Shown here: positions 1 through 7,449 of the stretch, in pieces
Layout: each line of letters starts with the position of its first letter
Numbering within the stretch: position 1 is the first letter of the stretch
Origin: an uncultured Bacteroidia bacterium
Lineage (GTDB): Bacteria > Bacteroidota > Bacteroidia > Bacteroidales > UBA932
Direction of reading: 5' to 3'
Assembly (NCBI GenBank): GCA_902790635.1
Contig: CADASN010000014.1
Span: forward strand, 1 to 64,000
DNA: 64,000 nucleotides
Position numbers and translations under genes: made by a program
Notes under the pieces: model-generated
What the model was told of the DNA's origin: nothing
The model's input: only the letters and a program-made list of their open reading frames with translations
The model's database searches: none

Positions 1-238
1 CCTCGAGGGTCGTGCCGGGAGCGACACGCAGTTCGAAGTTACCGTCGATGTCGGTGACCACGCCGTTGGTGGTGCCGGGGACATACACGGAAGCTCCGAC
101 GATCGCTTCTCCTTTGGAATCCAGGACCTTACCCCGGGAGACCTGCTGCGCGAACGCGGAAGTCCCCGAAAGGAGCAAAGCCACGACAGCCGTAAGCGCC
201 ATCAGCGCTTTGCGGCTCACTGAGAAAATAGATTTCAT
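1..238 (-). CDS. SusC/RagA-type TonB-dependent receptor, N-terminus only
   Basis: Only the first 79 codons are in the window; the gene runs off the left edge. The visible part starts with a signal peptide (MKSIFSVSRKALMALT, then a hydrophobic stretch ending AFAQQ). A carboxypeptidase-regulatory-like beta-sandwich follows (GKVLDSKGEAIVGASVYVPG, then TNGVVTDIDGNFEL). That is the standard opening of outer-membrane SusC-family oligosaccharide importers, which work with a SusD lipoprotein. A -7 box lies 60 bp upstream. Its position beside the pectin genes suggests it imports rhamnogalacturonan fragments, which is inference. The same N-terminus would also fit a non-SusC TonB receptor. Confidence 0.75.
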   Translation of the reverse strand, partial: MKSIFSVSRKALMALTAVVALLLSGTSAFAQQVSRGKVLDSKGEAIVGASVYVPGTTNGVVTDIDGNFELRVAPGTTLE

Positions 239-297
239 CAAGCTTTGTTTTTTTGGTTGTTATTAATAAAGGTTGTTAATCGCCTTTTTAAATCACA

Positions 298-305
298 CAA
301 AGATA
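298..305 (-). promoter_or_regulatory. -7 box of the SusC-like gene
   Basis: On the minus strand this reads TATCTTTG, matching the Bacteroidetes consensus TAnnTTTG. It sits 60 bp before the start codon in an A/T-rich stretch. Confidence 0.55.
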
Positions 306-390
306 CGAAACATTTAAAAAATAGATTCAATTTTTTTAAAAAACGCTGCACATATTATAAATAATATCGCGAAAATGGACATCTTGGGGC

Positions 391-420
391 AAAAAAAGAC
401 CGCACCGGAAAGGTGCGGTC
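391..420 (-). terminator. Rho-independent terminator of rhaM
   Basis: A perfect 9-bp stem (GACCGCACC/GGTGCGGTC) with a 5-nt loop is followed on the minus strand by seven T residues, 27 nt after the rhaM stop codon. Confidence 0.85.
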
Positions 421-446
421 CCAAGGTATCGGACAGGGTCCGGAGA

Positions 447-764
447 CTATTCCATGTAGAAGCGCTCGTCCAGCGGGATGGATACCGGGGAGTTGTCGGG
501 ATTGACCTCCATGATATCGGCCATGTAGTCCCACCATTTCTGGACGATGGGGTTGCCTCCGAGGTCCTGGGAGCCTTCGTCGCCCTCGACTTCCTGATAG
601 GCGAACAGGATGTTGGTGTCCTTGTCCCACCAGATGGAGTAGTTCTTGACGCCGCTGTCAGACAGGAGTTTCTTGAGTTCGGGCCAGATGGCCGCGTGCC
701 TGCGCTGGTATTCGTCTTCGAATCCCGGCTTCAGGAACATTTTGAATGCTTCTCTTCTTGCCAT
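447..764 (-). CDS. rhaM: L-rhamnose mutarotase
   Basis: This 105-residue protein matches the RhaM family over its full length. It begins MARREAFKMFLKPGFEDEYQ, has the segment HAAIWPELKKLL, and carries the family's paired tryptophans in SIWWDKD and QKWWDYM. RhaM interconverts the alpha and beta anomers of L-rhamnose in the cytoplasm before isomerisation. It stands alone between the SusC-like gene and the RG acetylesterase and has its own terminator. The GH106 rhamnosidase in this window would supply its substrate. No rhamnose isomerase, kinase or aldolase is visible here. Confidence 0.9.
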   Translation of the reverse strand: MARREAFKMFLKPGFEDEYQRRHAAIWPELKKLLSDSGVKNYSIWWDKDTNILFAYQEVEGDEGSQDLGGNPIVQKWWDYMADIMEVNPDNSPVSIPLDERFYME

Positions 765-836
765 AATAAATTGGTCGTTTTAGATATTGTAATTGGTCAA
801 TTGCAGTTCTGCGTTGGTAAAGATACGGATATTTTT

Positions 837-844
837 TAAATTTG
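837..844 (+). promoter_or_regulatory. -7 box of the RG acetylesterase gene
   Basis: TAAATTTG matches TAnnTTTG exactly. It overlaps an alternative TTG start at 842 and lies 22 bp before the ATG at 866, which supports the ATG as the true start. Confidence 0.6.
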
Positions 845-865
845 AGCAGAAAAACCACAGCAACC

Positions 866-2089
866 ATGAAGAAAACCACCCTCCTTCTCAGTCTGCTCCT
901 CGCAGGCATTTCTGCCGCCGCGGCAGACTTCCCGATCATCCGTACCTATGATGCGGCCTCGCAGCAGCCGTTTGAGCTGAGCGTCCCGGTCCCGGATGGC
1001 AACTATTTGGTAACCCTGGAGATAGGATCCCGTAAAAGGGCGGCGCGGACTTTCGTCAAGGCCGAGTCCCGGCGCCTCTGCGTCAACGACCTGGCCACGG
1101 CCAAAGGCGAAATCAAGACCGTGAGCTTCCTGGTCAACAAGCGTGACCGGACCATCCGCGAGGAGGGCAAGGACCCCGTCGACGTCATCACCAAGCCCCG
1201 CGAGAAGTTCAAACTGGACTGGGACGGTGACCTGACCCTGGAGATCGGGGGAGACGCCCCGGCCGTGGCCTCCGTGCGCATCGAGCCGGCGCCGGCGGGC
1301 GTGACCACCGTCTTCCTCTGCGGGGATTCGACGGTCGTGGATCAGGATATCGAGCCCTGGGCCAGCTGGGGGCAGATGTTCCCCTGGTTCTTCGATACGC
1401 AGGTTGCGGTGGCGAATTATGCCGAGAGCGGCGAGCGCGCTGATACCTTCATCGGCGCCGGGCGCCTGCGCAAGATCCTTTCCGTGATGCAGCCGGGCGA
1501 CTATGTCTTCGTCGAATTCGGACACAACGACATGAAACTCAAGGGGCCCGGCAAGGGCGGCTATTATTTCTTCGCTACGCAGCTCAAGACCTTCATCGAT
1601 GAGGTGCGCGCGAAGGGAGGATTCCCCGTGCTCGTGTCCCCGACGCACCGTCGCAATTTCGATGCGGACAACCATATCATCGAGACCCACGAGGACTATC
1701 CGGAGGCCATGGAATGGGTGGCCCGCCGCGAAGGCGTGCCCTTCCTCGACCTGCACCGCATGAGCGCCGTCTTCTACGAGGCGATGGGACCGGAAGGTTC
1801 CAAGCGCGCCTTCGTGCACTACAAGGCCGGCTCCTTCGAGGGCATGCCGAACGATGTGGAGGACAATACCCATTTCAATACCTACGGTGCCTTCGAGCTC
1901 GCGAAATGCGTGGTCGTTGCCATCCAGGCCAGCGGCCTGCCGTTGGCGGCGCATGTGGCGAACTTCAGCGGCTTCAGCCCGGCCGTTCCCGACGCGCCGG
2001 AGAGTTTCCGCTGGCCGCTCAGTCCCTACCGCGATACCTACGGGGTGCAGGTGCTGGAGAAAAACGACAATGCGACCGTTATTCGATAA
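866..2089 (+). CDS. Rhamnogalacturonan acetylesterase (SGNH hydrolase, CE12-like)
   Basis: A secreted esterase of 407 residues that should remove acetyl groups from the rhamnogalacturonan backbone. The signal peptide is residues 1-20. Residues 21-145 form an N-terminal beta domain and about 148-390 the SGNH hydrolase. The block I nucleophile is Ser155 in CGDSTV, block III is GHND (219-222), and block V is DNTH with Asp333 and His336, so the catalytic set is complete. The ATG at 866 is preferred over an in-frame TTG at 842 because a -7 box overlaps the latter. The last codons read A-T-V-I-R-stop and lie inside a 25-nt palindrome. The gene diverges from rhaM in an RG-I gene cluster. Confidence 0.85.
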   Translation: MKKTTLLLSLLLAGISAAAADFPIIRTYDAASQQPFELSVPVPDGNYLVTLEIGSRKRAARTFVKAESRRLCVNDLATAKGEIKTVSFLVNKRDRTIREEGKDPVDVITKPREKFKLDWDGDLTLEIGGDAPAVASVRIEPAPAGVTTVFLCGDSTVVDQDIEPWASWGQMFPWFFDTQVAVANYAESGERADTFIGAGRLRKILSVMQPGDYVFVEFGHNDMKLKGPGKGGYYFFATQLKTFIDEVRAKGGFPVLVSPTHRRNFDADNHIIETHEDYPEAMEWVARREGVPFLDLHRMSAVFYEAMGPEGSKRAFVHYKAGSFEGMPNDVEDNTHFNTYGAFELAKCVVVAIQASGLPLAAHVANFSGFSPAVPDAPESFRWPLSPYRDTYGVQVLEKNDNATVIR

Positions 2090-2096
2090 CGGTCGC
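2072..2096 (+). repeat. 25-nt palindrome overlapping the acetylesterase stop codon
   Basis: The arms GCGACCGTT (2072-2080) and AACGGTCGC (2088-2096) are perfectly complementary, and the TAA stop lies at the edge of the loop. No T-tract follows. A second palindrome of the same design sits at 7425-7449, with paired substitutions that keep the stem. Confidence 0.7.
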
Positions 2097-2111
2097 AGTA
2101 CGGCTTGATTC

Positions 2112-2156
2112 ATCGAGGGGCGTACCCCTCGAGCTCCCCTCGGCGCTGCGCTTCGA
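2112..2156 (+). repeat. Hairpin repeat element, copy A
   Basis: The element starts with the hairpin CGAGGGG-cgta-CCCCTCG and continues with AGCTCCCCT and CGCTGCGCTTCGA. It aligns along its length with 58758-58805. It lies in the 93-bp gap between two convergent genes and contains no ORF. Confidence 0.65.
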
Positions 2157-2182
2157 GTCTTCAGATAATACCATCCCTTGCT

Positions 2183-3730
2183 TCAGCGAAGGATCGTGTA
2201 TCGGACGGCAGGGATGGCGACGGAGCCGCCGTCGGCAGTTGTGTTATAATGATACAGGCCCCAGCGGACGCCTTTCCAGAAGCCATAATCCACGAAGAAA
2301 GGCGCGCCGCAGGGCGTGAAGGTCTTGCCGTCCAGGCTGTAGGAGAAGCGGTAGGCCTGCGCCGGAATATCGAGTTGCAGGCGCAGCCATACTTTCCCGC
2401 CCCGCAAGGCGGCCAACGGACTCTCATTTCCTTGCGCATCCGTGAGATATAGCGAATTCCGGCCGTCAATCCGCCGGACGCCCAGCAGGCAGTTTCCACG
2501 CCCCAGGCAAGCCAGCCCGGCGCGGCCGCCGTCGGTGAGCGTGCGGACATCCAGCTCCGCCGTGACTTCGCTCTCATAGCCCAGCACCCGCTGGGTCAGC
2601 GTGTTGCGGGCCTGCAGGAAACTTCCGGCGCGGAGCGCGTGCAGCGTCAGCGCCCCGGGCCGCTCCGTGAGCGACCAGGCCCCGTCCGCGGGGTCGTGAT
2701 TCCATTGCCACTGCGGCCCGAGGACCGCCGTGGCGAAATCATCGTCCGTCTGCGGCAGCCCGGGCTTGCTGTCCGGGAAAGGCTTGGTCCACACCCGGAC
2801 CGGCTCGCCGATACCGTTGCGGTCCAGGTCCACGCCGACCACCGGCCAGCCGTCGTCGCTCCACTGCATCGGCTGCAGGTGAACCACGCGCCCCAGCGCA
2901 CCCAGGCGCTGGAAATGCAGGAACCACCACCTCCCGTCCGGGGTATCCACGATCGCGCCCTGATGGGGACCATTAATGTCGGTCGAACCTTGCTCCAGCA
3001 CCACCCTCTTCTCATAGGGACCATAAATACTTCTGGAGCGGAGCACCGTCTGCCAGCCGCCTTCCACACCGCCTTCCGGGATGGAGAGGTAGTACCAGCC
3101 GTCCCGCTTGAGCCATTTCGTGCCTTCGGCCACAGGGCCCGTGTAAACCGTCACGCCCTCGTCCAGCAGCGCCCGTCCGTCCGGACTCATCCGGTGGACG
3201 ATGATGGGCCCGGCGCCGTGCCGGCTGCGGCCCAGATAGGCCTGCCCGTCCTCGTCCCAAAAGGGACAGGGATCCTCCCATTTCGCCACCGCCTTTACGC
3301 AGTGCAGCGGGCTCCAGGGCCCTTCGGGCCGTTCCGCCTGCGTCATGAACAAGCCTTCGTCGGGGGTGCAGAAATAGATCCAGAACCTGCCGTCGTGCCA
3401 GCGGAGGGCGGGGGCCCAGGAGCCGCCGGCATAATGCCGGTTTTCCGACCAGCCCGGCAGGTCGAATCGGTCGTAAACCTGCGTCACGATCCGCCAGTTC
3501 ACCAGATCGTCCGACTCCAGGATCTGCATCCCGATGAAATGGAAGTCGGAAGCCACCATATAGTACTTGTCCCCGACCCGGATCACGTCTGGATCGGACC
3601 AGTCGCCGTTCAGGATGGGGTTGATGTACGTGCCGTTGCCTTGGTCGCCCCAGGCCAGGCGGGGCGCCTGTGCCCGGGCGGCGCCTGCGGCAAGCAGACA
3701 GCAAAGAGAGAGGAGGAGGAGTTTTCGCAT
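2183..3730 (-). CDS. Glycoside hydrolase family 43 (xylosidase/arabinofuranosidase-like)
   Basis: A secreted 515-residue enzyme with a signal peptide at 1-20. A five-bladed GH43 propeller spans about residues 30-320 and a C-terminal beta-sandwich of the accessory type usual for long GH43 enzymes spans 340-510. The catalytic triad is visible: Asp46 in WSDPDVIR, Asp153 in WEDPCPF and Glu202 in AEGTKW. The overall build resembles subfamily 12, but subfamily and substrate (arabinan side chains or xylosides) cannot be fixed by eye. It diverges from the GH106 gene; the two -7 boxes lie about 60 bp apart. The stop codon sits in a weak hairpin. Confidence 0.85.
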   Translation of the reverse strand: MRKLLLLSLCCLLAAGAARAQAPRLAWGDQGNGTYINPILNGDWSDPDVIRVGDKYYMVASDFHFIGMQILESDDLVNWRIVTQVYDRFDLPGWSENRHYAGGSWAPALRWHDGRFWIYFCTPDEGLFMTQAERPEGPWSPLHCVKAVAKWEDPCPFWDEDGQAYLGRSRHGAGPIIVHRMSPDGRALLDEGVTVYTGPVAEGTKWLKRDGWYYLSIPEGGVEGGWQTVLRSRSIYGPYEKRVVLEQGSTDINGPHQGAIVDTPDGRWWFLHFQRLGALGRVVHLQPMQWSDDGWPVVGVDLDRNGIGEPVRVWTKPFPDSKPGLPQTDDDFATAVLGPQWQWNHDPADGAWSLTERPGALTLHALRAGSFLQARNTLTQRVLGYESEVTAELDVRTLTDGGRAGLACLGRGNCLLGVRRIDGRNSLYLTDAQGNESPLAALRGGKVWLRLQLDIPAQAYRFSYSLDGKTFTPCGAPFFVDYGFWKGVRWGLYHYNTTADGGSVAIPAVRYTILR

Positions 3731-3749
3731 GGGACTGTATGTTCTCCTA

Positions 3750-3757
3750 CAAATTTA
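3750..3757 (-). promoter_or_regulatory. -7 box of the GH43 gene
   Basis: TAAATTTG on the minus strand, 20 bp before the start codon; half of a divergent promoter pair with 3807-3814. Confidence 0.55.
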
Positions 3758-3806
3758 CTGAAAAAAACAGTACCATGCAGGAAAACAACAAACCGCAATT
3801 ATTTAT

Positions 3807-3814
3807 TATTTTTG
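3807..3814 (+). promoter_or_regulatory. -7 box of the GH106 gene
   Basis: TATTTTTG matches TAnnTTTG and lies 19 bp before the ATG at 3833. Confidence 0.5.
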
Positions 3815-3832
3815 TGACACAAGTCTACCACC

Positions 3833-6800
3833 ATGTACGCACCGGTCATCCTCTTCCTTTTCCTTGGGCTCTTGAATAGCGCCCAGCCGCAGGCGGCGGG
3901 AATCCGGGCCGCAGACAGCGGCGTCCGCGAGGCGGTGCAGGTATTCCGCGATCCGCCGGATTCCGCGCGGACGAAGGTTTGGTGGTTCCACGGCGAGACC
4001 GCCACGACGCGTGAAGGCATCACTGCGGATCTGGAGGCCTTCAAGGCGGCGGGTGTGGGTGGTGTCGTGTATTATGACCAGGTCCACGGACCCGCAGAAG
4101 ATGCCCTGGATGCTTTCAGCCCGCCGTGGTGGGAGATGCTCAAGTTCGCCGCGCTGGAGGCGAAGCGGATCGGGCTGGGTTTCGAGATCCATGTGTCCAA
4201 CGGCTATGTGGCCGGCGGGCCGTGGATTACCCCGGAGACGGGGATGCAGCGGCTCTGTTCGGCCGACACGCTGGTGCGGGGCGGGAGCCGTTTTCGCGGC
4301 CGGCTGGCCGCGCCGAGTGCCCAGGACTGGTGGCGGGACGTGGCCGTGCTGGCCTGGCCCGTGCGGGCGGAGGACTGGCAGGATGTCGCCCTGGATGCCC
4401 TGTCCTGCCGGGTGCCGGCCGGCTTCACGGCGCGGAGCATCAGCTATACGGCGAAGAAGGCCCGCAAGTCGCGTATCGGGGCGATGAATTATCCGGACGG
4501 CCCGGCGCCGGAGTTCTACGGGATGAATTTCGAGCCGTACGGCATGGTCGGTACCCTGGAGTGCTCTGAGGACGGCGTGCATTGGCAGGCTGTCTGCGAT
4601 CTTCCGCGGCCGGGCGGTGCTTCGGGACTTGCGGAGCGGACGATTGCTTTTGCGGCGACGACGGCTCCGTGCTGGCGCATCCGGGATGCTGCGGACGGCC
4701 TGTCCGGTATCCGCCTCTCTTCGCGCGCCCGTCCGGACCGCTGGCAGGAGAAGGCCAATTATTACTCGGAGTTCCACGATGCCGGCTCGACACCCGACTA
4801 TGCGGCGGGGGCAGTCGATCCGGCTTCCGTGCTGGATTTGACGAAGTTGATGCGTCCGGACGGGACGCTGGACTGGGAAGTCCCACCGGGCGACTGGGTC
4901 GTAATGCGCCTCGCCGCCGAGAGCACCCGCGGCGCCATCAAGCACGGGCGGGCCAACCTCATGGGCCTGGAATGCGACAAGATGTCGCGCGAAGCAGCCC
5001 GGCTGCAGTTCCGCTCCTATGCCGGGCGTATCCTGGATACGCTTTCGCGCATCGGCGCGAAACCGGCCGGGGTCTGCATGGACAGCCACGAGGCTGGCCC
5101 GCAGAACTGGACGCCTGACTTCCCGCGCATCTTCCGCGAACGAAACGGCTATGACCTGTTGCCCTGGCTGCCCGCCATGCGGGGGTGCATCGTGGGCAGT
5201 GCGGCGCAGACCGAGCGCTTCCTGCTGGACCTGCGGCGGACGATCGCGGATGCCGTGACGCAGAATTACTATGGCGAACTGGACCGCTTGTGCCGCGCCG
5301 CCGGCGTCCGCTTCACGGCGCAGGCGACGGGCAACCAGCTGAGCCTGGGCGCTGATAACATCGGCGCCAAACGCCTGGTGGACAAGCCGCAAGGGGAATT
5401 CTGGGCCCGTGACGTCCATGGCAGTTTCGACATTGTGGACTGCGCTTCCGCCGCCCACCTCTACGGGAAGCAGATTGCTTCCGCGGAGGCTTTTACCGAT
5501 GCGAAATACAGCGATTCGCCCGCGACGCTCAAGCAACTGGCTGACTTCGCTTACTCGCGCCTGATCAACGAATTCGTGGTCTGTGCCTCCGCCTATCAGC
5601 CCCGCCTGGATGTGATCCCCGGGAACGTGGCGAACGGCCGGCAGTACTGCCTGAACCGCAACAATCCGATCTGGCCCTGGAGCCGCCCATTTTGGGATTA
5701 CCAGGCCCGATGCGCCGCCCTGCTCCGGCAGGGTGAGCCGGTGGTGGACCTGCTGGTGTATCTGGGGGATGACCCGCCGGTCAAGACACTGGCGCACCTG
5801 CTGCCCGTGATCCCCGAGGGGTACAACTTCGATACGACGGCACTGGATGGGCTATCCGGAGCCGTGGTGGCGCAGCGGTCCGACGGGACGTCCGTCCTGC
5901 GGCTCCCTTCCGGGATGGAATACAGGATGCTGGTGATCCAGCGGAATGTCCGCGTGGACGAAGCACTGCGCAAGCGGCTCGACGCCTGGCGAGCCGCCGG
6001 ACTGCCGGTGTATGAGGCAGGTGGCGCTTCGGACTTCTCCGTGCCGGTCCCTGTGCCCTTCGCCCCGGACCTGGGCTTCCGCAGCGCCGCCAGGCTGGAC
6101 GATTGCGTCCGCTTCGGACATCGCCGCCTGGCTGACGCGGACGTGTATTTCGTGTATAACCACAGTCCGGAAGCCTTCGCGCAGGAAGTCACCCTGCGGA
6201 CGCCCTACCGCCGGCTCTACCGGCTGGATCCGCTCGACGGATCCGTCTCTTCGCTCGCCCTGACCACCGCCGGGGGCGAAAACGGGCCCTGCTGCCCCGG
6301 GGAAGCAGAAAAACCGGCCGCCAGGGGCGAAAACGGGTCCTGCTGCCCCCGGGAAACAGAAAAACCGGCCGCCGGGGGCGAAATGAGCCCTCAGTGCCCC
6401 CGGGAAGCGGTCTGGCTGGAACTGGCGCCGGACGAATCGGTCTTCCTGCTTGCCACGGATGTCGCATTGGAGAATGAGTTTCCGGGCGCAGTCCTGCCGG
6501 AGTGTATCAGCAACGGATGGTATTCCCGCTACTCCCGACAGGGCCCGAACGGCCATGACCCGATCCCCGCGCTGTCGTCAGCTCCAGCAGTTTCCGGCAC
6601 CCTGCGCCTGTCCGGTCCCTGGACCGTACGATTCGATCCGGTGATGGGTGGTCCGGATCAAGCCGTTAAATTCAAGCTGTTGTCCGATTGGACGGAGAAC
6701 CCCGACCCGCGCATCCGCTATTATTCCGGTACGGCGGTCTATACAACGCATTTCCGCTGGCGTCCTGCCGGGAAAGGCAGAAAGAAAGGAGATCCCGGAT

Positions 6801-7153
6801 CTTCGTCAGGAATGACGGAAGGGGTGGCGACGAGTCGCAGGCAATACCTTCGGCTGGACGGGCTGAACTGGATGGCACACGTGACCGTAAACGGCCAGGA
6901 GGCCGGTACCATCTGGTGTGCTCCCTGGCGTCTGGACATTACGGATTATCTGCGCCCCGGCCGGAACGAGATCCGGCTGGAAGTGACCAACTCCCTGTAC
7001 AACAGGATGATCGGCGATGCCGTAGAGTATCCGGACGAACCCGGCGGACACTTCACCCACAGCTCCTTCCCGCTTGTCGATGCCGATACACCCCTGGTCC
7101 CCTCCGGCCTCCTCGGAGCCTGGCTGGAGACAAATCGGACGATTCAGAAGTGA
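3833..7153 (+). CDS. Glycoside hydrolase family 106 alpha-L-rhamnosidase, carrying inserted repeats
   Basis: A secreted enzyme of 1106 residues that should release L-rhamnose from rhamnogalacturonan. A short signal peptide (about 1-22) is followed by the GH106 catalytic barrel (VWWFHGETATTREGITADLE; GGVVYYDQV). A C-terminal beta domain carries the family signature VTVNGQEAGTIWCAPWRLDI and ends near NRMIGDAVEYPDEPGG. Two stretches in the C-terminal half look foreign. Nucleotides 6269-6412 are nearly three in-frame copies of a 51-bp palindromic repeat, giving the Gly/Glu/Cys/Pro-rich unit ENGPCCPGEAEKPAA. Nucleotides 6771-6830 encode GDPGSSSGMTEG from another palindrome. Both keep the frame, so the gene looks functional. 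The stop codon lies in a 13-bp direct repeat. Confidence 0.85.
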   Translation: MYAPVILFLFLGLLNSAQPQAAGIRAADSGVREAVQVFRDPPDSARTKVWWFHGETATTREGITADLEAFKAAGVGGVVYYDQVHGPAEDALDAFSPPWWEMLKFAALEAKRIGLGFEIHVSNGYVAGGPWITPETGMQRLCSADTLVRGGSRFRGRLAAPSAQDWWRDVAVLAWPVRAEDWQDVALDALSCRVPAGFTARSISYTAKKARKSRIGAMNYPDGPAPEFYGMNFEPYGMVGTLECSEDGVHWQAVCDLPRPGGASGLAERTIAFAATTAPCWRIRDAADGLSGIRLSSRARPDRWQEKANYYSEFHDAGSTPDYAAGAVDPASVLDLTKLMRPDGTLDWEVPPGDWVVMRLAAESTRGAIKHGRANLMGLECDKMSREAARLQFRSYAGRILDTLSRIGAKPAGVCMDSHEAGPQNWTPDFPRIFRERNGYDLLPWLPAMRGCIVGSAAQTERFLLDLRRTIADAVTQNYYGELDRLCRAAGVRFTAQATGNQLSLGADNIGAKRLVDKPQGEFWARDVHGSFDIVDCASAAHLYGKQIASAEAFTDAKYSDSPATLKQLADFAYSRLINEFVVCASAYQPRLDVIPGNVANGRQYCLNRNNPIWPWSRPFWDYQARCAALLRQGEPVVDLLVYLGDDPPVKTLAHLLPVIPEGYNFDTTALDGLSGAVVAQRSDGTSVLRLPSGMEYRMLVIQRNVRVDEALRKRLDAWRAAGLPVYEAGGASDFSVPVPVPFAPDLGFRSAARLDDCVRFGHRRLADADVYFVYNHSPEAFAQEVTLRTPYRRLYRLDPLDGSVSSLALTTAGGENGPCCPGEAEKPAARGENGSCCPRETEKPAAGGEMSPQCPREAVWLELAPDESVFLLATDVALENEFPGAVLPECISNGWYSRYSRQGPNGHDPIPALSSAPAVSGTLRLSGPWTVRFDPVMGGPDQAVKFKLLSDWTENPDPRIRYYSGTAVYTTHFRWRPAGKGRKKGDPGSSSGMTEGVATSRRQYLRLDGLNWMAHVTVNGQEAGTIWCAPWRLDITDYLRPGRNEIRLEVTNSLYNRMIGDAVEYPDEPGGHFTHSSFPLVDADTPLVPSGLLGAWLETNRTIQK
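6269..6412 (+). repeat. 51-bp tandem repeat inside the GH106 coding sequence
   Basis: Copies begin at 6269, 6320 and 6371, exactly 51 nt apart; the third is cut short. Each has a GCC[A/G]GGGGC left arm and a GCCCC-type right arm that form a hairpin, followed by an A-rich spacer. Because 51 nt is 17 codons the reading frame is preserved. Copy 3 is closest to the intergenic copy at 25223. Confidence 0.85.
6771..6830 (+). repeat. Palindromic element inside GH106 (GDPGSSSGMTEG)
   Basis: The core GATCCCGGATCTTCGTCAGG and following AATGACGG form an imperfect stem around TCTTCG. It encodes a low-complexity Gly/Ser stretch between two predicted beta-strands of the C-terminal domain. Similar peptides come from palindromic elements in other bacteria (general knowledge); no second copy was seen in this window. 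Confidence 0.5.
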
Positions 7154-7162
7154 CGATTATCG
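7150..7162 (+). repeat. 13-bp direct repeat, left copy
   Basis: GTGACGATTATCG is identical to 7425-7437. The GH106 stop codon TGA is at 7151-7153 within it. Confidence 0.6.
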
Positions 7163-7424
7163 CGACTAATAAGCGATTATTGGCCGCCTTCTTTCATTAT
7201 GCCATGCGGTTGCGGCTCCGCGGCAGCGACAGCTCGCCTCTGGAAGGTTCCGTTCGCTCCGCTCACTCCTTCCCTCCCAACGTCTCCTGCGTCATCGCTG
7301 CGCGATAACTTGTATCCGTCGGGCCCCTCCCGCTGACGAGCCGCGGGTGGCTACGCCTTCCTGAGGCGCCTGCCGCCTGCCGTCTCCGCTTCGCACCTGA
7401 TATCGTGGTCATTTTCCAGATGTT
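7163..7424. other. Non-coding block between convergent CAZyme genes, flanked by direct repeats
   Basis: These 262 bp hold no convincing ORF. They contain small hairpins (AATAA-gcga-TTATT near 7169; GCGGctCCGC near 7212) and GC-rich GCTCCGCT/CGCTGCGCG-like words also seen in other gaps of this window. The identical 13-bp flanks suggest a short non-autonomous insertion, but no terminal inverted repeats are evident. Confidence 0.4.
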
Positions 7425-7449
7425 GTGACGATTATCGGATAATCGTCAC
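7425..7449 (-). repeat. 25-nt palindrome overlapping the twin-propeller GH43 stop codon
   Basis: The arms GTGACGATTATC (7425-7436) and GATAATCGTCAC (7438-7449) are perfectly complementary around one base. On the minus strand the coding sequence ends V-T-I-I-R-stop inside it. It is the counterpart of the palindrome at 2072-2096. Confidence 0.75.

Noticed and set aside
6269-6412. Tandem repeats as a CRISPR array
   Set aside because: The 51-bp units are contiguous with no variable spacers, lie in a coding sequence, and no cas gene is present.
7163-7424. Degraded insertion sequence
   Set aside because: No transposase fragment or terminal inverted repeats are visible; only the direct repeats remain, so it is listed as an unexplained block.
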